A DNA stretch of 41,008 bases from Blattamonas nauphoetae (lineage: Eukaryota; Preaxostyla; Oxymonadida), in NCBI GenBank assembly GCA_033064195.1, contig JARBJD010000497.1, forward strand, positions 1-41,008, given 5' to 3'. The notes beneath the pieces were generated by a model, which worked only from the letters and a program-made list of their open reading frames with translations, was not told the DNA's origin and did not search any database. The position numbers and the translations under genes were made by a program. Positions within the stretch are counted from its first letter, which is position 1; each line of letters starts with the position of its first letter. This document shows positions 38,582 through 41,008 of the stretch, piece after piece.

Positions 38582-41008
38582 TGGGAGTGAACGCGCGATC
38601 GTGGAGAGGAGAATGTGCGATCGTGGAGAGCAGGGACGCGCGATCGTGTAGAGGAGAGTGTGAGATCGTGGAGAGAGGACGCGCGATCGTGGAGAGGGAG
38701 TGTGCGATCGTGGAGAGCAGGAGTGTGCGATCGTGGAGAGGAGGGAGTGCGATCGTGGAGAGGAGAGTGTGCGATCGTGGAGAGGAGGAGTATGCGATCG
38801 TGGAGAGGAGGAGTGTGCGATCGAGTAGAGCAGGGAGTGCGCGATCGTGGAGAGGAGAGTGTGCGATCGTGGAGAGCAGGGACGCGCGATCGTGTAGAGG
38901 AGAGTGTGAGATCGTGGAGAGGACGCGCGATCGTGGAGAGGAGGGAGTGTGCGATCGTGGAGAGCAGGGAGTGCGCGATCGTGGAGAGAAAGGACGGAAG
39001 ATCGTTAAGAGGAGGGAGTATGCGATCGTGGAGAGGAGGGAGTGTGCGATCGTGGAGAGTAGGGAGTGTGCGATCGTGGAGAGGAGGGAGTGCGCGATCG
39101 TGGAGAGGAAGTGCGCGATCGTGGAGAGCAGGGGTGTGCGATCGTGGAGAGCAGAGTGTGCGATCGTGGAGAGCAGGGAGTGTGCGATCGTGGAGAGGAG
39201 TGCGCGATCGTGGAGAGTGTGCGATCGTGGAGAGAGTGCGCGATCGTGGAGAGGAGTGTGCGATCGTGGAGAGGAGTGTGCGATCGTGGAGAGGGGAGTG
39301 CGCGATCGTGGAGAGAGTGCGCGATCGTGGAGAGCAGGGAGTGTGCGATCGTGGAGAGCAGGAGTGTGCGATCGTGGAGAGCAGGGAGTGTGCGATCGTG
39401 GAGAGGAGAGTGCGCGATCGTGGACAGGAGAGTGCGCGATCGTGGAGAGCGAGTGTGCGATCGTGGAGAGCAGGGAGTGTGCGATCGTGGAGAGCAGGGA
39501 GTGTGCGATCGTGGAGAGTAGGGAGTGTGCGATCGTGGAGAGTAGGGAGTGCGCGATCGTGGAGAGCAGGGAGTGTGCGATCGTGGAGAGCAGAGTGTGC
39601 GATCGTGGAGAGAGTGCGCGATCGTGGAGAGAGTGCGCGATCGTGGAAGAGAGTGCGCGATCGTGGAGAGAGAGTGCGCGATCGTGGAGAGAGTGTGCGA
39701 TCGTGGAGAGGAGTGCGCGATCGTGGAGAGGAGAGTGTGCGATCGTGGAGAGCAGGAGTGTGCGATCGTGGAGAGCAGAGTGCGATCGTGGAGAGCGAAG
39801 TGTGCGATCGTGGAGAGTAGAGTGTGCGATCGTGGAGAGCAGAGTGTGCGATCGTGGAGAGCAGAGTGCGCGATCGTGGAGAGCGAGTGTGCGATCGTGG
39901 AGAGGAGTGTGCGATCGTGGAGAGCAGGGAGTGTGCGATCGTGGAGAGCAGGGAGTGCGATCGTGGAGAGCAGGAGTGTGCGATCGTGGAGAGCAGGAGT
40001 GTGCGATCGTGGAGAGCAGGAGTGTGCGATCGTGGAAGTGCGCGATCGTGGAGAGAGGAGTGTGCGATCGTGGAGAGTAGGGAGTGTGCGATCGTGGAGA
40101 GCGAGAGTGTGCGATCGTGGAGAGGAGTGCGCGATCGTGGAGAGAGTGTGCGATCGTGGAGAGGAGTGCGATCGTGGAGAGCAGAGTGTGCGATCGTGGA
40201 GAGCGAAGTGCGATCGTGGAGAATGCGCGATCGTGGAGAGAGTGTGCGATCGTGGGGAGTGTGCGATCGTGGAAGCGAGAGTGTGCGATCGTGGAGAGCG
40301 AGTGTGCGATCGTGGAGAGCAGAGTGCGCGATCGTGGAGAGGAGTGTGCGATCGTGGAGAGCGAAGTGTGCGATCGTGGAGAGTGTGAGAGTGTGCGATC
40401 GTGGAGAGCAGAGTGTGCGATCGTGGAGAGCGAAGTGTGCGATCGTGGAAGTGAGAGTGTGCGATCGTGGAAGCGAGAGTGTGCGATCGTGGAGAGTGTG
40501 CGATCGTGGAGAGCAGGAGTGCGCGATCGTGGAAGCAGGAGTGTGCGATCGTGGAAGAGTGTGCGATCGTGGAAGCGAGAGTGTGCGATCGTGGAGAGCA
40601 GAGTGTGCGATCGTGGAGAGAGTGTGCGATCGTGGAGAGTGTGCGATCGTGGAAGCGAGAGTGTGCGATCGTGGAGAGCGAGAGTGTGCGATCGTGGAAA
40701 CGAGAGTGTGCGATCGTGGAGAGAGTGTGCGATCGTGGAAGAGTGCGCGATCGTGGAGAGAGTGTGCGATCGTGGAGAGAGTGCGCGATCGTGGAAGAGT
40801 GTGCGATCGTGGAGAGGGGAGTGCGCGATCGTGGGAAGTGTGCGATCGTGGAGAGAGTGCGATCGTGGAGAGAGTGCGCGATCGTGGAGAGTGTGCGATC
40901 GTGGAGGCAGGAGTGCGCGATCGTGGAGAGAGTGTGCGATCGTGGAGAGGAGAGTGCGCGATCGTGGGTGCGATCGTGGAGAGGAGAGTGTGCGATCGTG
41001 GAGAGAAG
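38582..41008 (+). repeat. Large satellite, core GCGATCGTGGAGAG
   Basis: More than a hundred units fill the rest of the window and run off its end. Each unit holds the near-constant core GCGATCGTGGA followed by a purine-rich spacer (combinations of GAG, AGCAGG and GAGTGT) whose length varies, so units range from about 14 to 26 bp. Diverged cores (GAGATCG, CGATCGTGTAGAG, AGATCGTTAAGAG, GATCGAGTAGAG) cluster in the first ~450 bp, as expected at the edge of an array. Long open frames in the plus direction result from the absence of stops and are not genes. Confidence 0.95.

Noticed and set aside
38581-40388. Several overlapping open frames of up to 499 codons in the satellite
   Set aside because: They exist in all plus frames, consist of one short peptide repeated in shifting phase, and follow from a stop-free repeat whose length is not a multiple of three.
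1-41008. Retroviral, LTR or Polinton-like genes, CRISPR arrays, tRNA and rRNA genes
   Set aside because: No reverse transcriptase, integrase, capsid or polymerase motifs, no long direct terminal repeats, no spacer-repeat array of CRISPR type and no tRNA-like fold or rRNA sequence were recognised. The satellite has variable spacers but these are low-complexity purine strings, not unique spacers.

Overview
This window looks like nuclear DNA of a protist. Genes are interrupted by GT..AG introns of only 29-44 nt, no bacterial signals are visible, and most of the DNA is mobile elements, gene-family copies and satellites. An armadillo-like family present in three copies resembles, from memory, a large family in the oxymonad flagellate Blattamonas nauphoetae; that assignment is inference, not a database result.

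Layout. (1) 1-2277: a decayed copy of the family (copy A) and a purine-rich tract. (2) 2278-24863: a 22.6-kb imperfect palindrome. Two ~9.5-kb arms in opposite orientation surround a 3.3-kb spacer. Each arm carries, from outside in, an unassigned outer segment, a P-loop NTPase/nuclease gene of RHS/Crinkler (CRN) type, a divergently transcribed ARM-repeat gene, a TIR-bounded element holding a captured piece of the CRN gene, and two tandem ~320-bp units. The right CRN gene looks whole (two exons, 1016 aa); the left one is broken. Each arm also has one private TA-flanked insertion, and the other arm shows the empty site. The spacer holds a whole-looking DD34D mariner transposase, an OTU-family cysteine protease gene 12 bp downstream on the same strand, a host-like gene fragment and an old repeat copy. 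(3) 24864-33046: the 3' end of an unidentified gene, then family copy B, split by a 6.4-kb pogo-like transposon that is itself split by a 4.8-kb inner TIR element. (4) 33047-37337: a 16-bp minisatellite and a 3.4-kb element with 22-bp perfect TIRs and an 8-bp target duplication. (5) 37338-41008: 5' half of family copy C, an unassigned stretch and a 2.4-kb satellite with core GCGATCGTGGAGAG that runs off the window.

The shared theme is DNA transposition and duplication: at least six TIR-bounded elements of different families, several marked by exact empty sites, nested in or beside expanding gene families. The most unusual items are the CRN-capturing TIR element, the mariner-OTU pair, the element with TGTCCTA palindromes beside both TIRs, and the satellite with a fixed core but variable spacers. 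I saw no convincing retroviral, LTR or Polinton sequence.
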